23,120 nt of DNA from HGM05190 sp964394205 (lineage in GTDB: Bacteria > Bacteroidota > Bacteroidia > Bacteroidales > Muribaculaceae). The first letter of the stretch is position 1, and every line of letters begins with the position of its first letter. Both the position numbers and the translations under genes were made by a program. The DNA lies in contig CAYMVS010000034.1 of the NCBI GenBank assembly GCA_964394205.1, forward strand, positions 1 through 23,120. Direction: 5' to 3'. This document shows positions 22,975-23,120 of the stretch, one piece after another. The notes beneath the pieces were generated by a model. That model was not told the DNA's origin. It saw only the letters and a list, made by a program, of their open reading frames with translations, and made no database searches.

Positions 22975-23120
22975 TTATTGATTTGTGATCTCGCTTTGAT
23001 GTCGAATATACGGTTTCTTGGTCATCCATGCGTTTCCCGGGATAACTGTCAAATTTAGTTTGGATAGAGGTTTCATTATGAGATTCTTTAAATCGTATGC
23101 GAGATATGGTTCAGTTTCAT
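22975..23120 (-). CDS. 3' end of an unidentified gene (partial)
   Basis: On the minus strand a frame open from the right edge (first full codon at 23118) runs 47 codons to a TAA at 22975. The peptide includes KPLSKLNLTVIPGNAW and TKKPYIRHQSEI. I do not recognise it; it does not look like the C-terminus of a cytosine-C5 methyltransferase. It reads in the same direction as vsr and ends 198 bp before its start, so a restriction enzyme or other partner of an R-M locus is a reasonable guess. The frame is short and AT-rich, so chance openness is possible. Confidence 0.45.
   Translation of the reverse strand, partial: ETEPYLAYDLKNLIMKPLSKLNLTVIPGNAWMTKKPYIRHQSEITNQ

Overview
The window looks like chromosomal DNA of a GC-rich member of the Bacteroidales, most likely a gut Muribaculaceae-type bacterium (inference). 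Three things point there. Promoter-like elements match the Bacteroidetes consensus (TTTG at -33, TAnnTTTG at -7). Gene starts lack Shine-Dalgarno sequences. The gene set is typical of the group: Bacteroidetes-type AddB-like nuclease, periplasmic tricorn-type protease, Ptb-Buk, and a thioesterase-dprA pair. Nearly all of the window is ordinary core genome. I see no rRNA, tRNA, CRISPR array, insertion sequence or prophage.

Layout. At 1-244 is the 3' end of a type III restriction subunit. A promoter near 302-333 drives efp, followed by a long co-directional thiamine run, thiD-thiS-tenI-like-thiE-thiG-thiC-thiH (1077-6968). These enzymes make the pyrimidine (ThiC, ThiD) and thiazole (ThiS, ThiG, ThiH, TenI-like) halves of thiamine and join them (ThiE). 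No thiF and no TPP riboswitch are visible. A secreted tricorn-family protease (7003-10257) follows and converges on the minus strand through a strong bidirectional terminator.

The minus-strand block nadC-ptb-buk (13387-10359) pairs NAD synthesis with an acyl-phosphate/acyl-kinase energy pathway. nadC and the divergent rlmH share a 50-bp region with interlocked promoters. rlmH then converges on and overlaps hemW, the last gene of a second minus-strand operon, holB-addB-like-hemW (19108-13902). From a 260-bp divergent spacer the plus strand resumes with a hotdog thioesterase and dprA, then a uridine-phosphorylase-family enzyme and a small Ala-rich helical protein, ending at a 22-bp perfect terminator hairpin.

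The right edge changes character. A vsr mismatch endonuclease on the minus strand has its last codons inside that hairpin, and beyond it the DNA becomes AT-rich with the 3' end of an unidentified minus-strand gene. This is probably the rim of a restriction-modification or accessory locus outside the window. I found no convincing new biological system. The best leads are this right-hand junction, the Ala-rich small protein, the C-terminal extension of butyrate kinase, and the unusual control and make-up of the thiamine operon.
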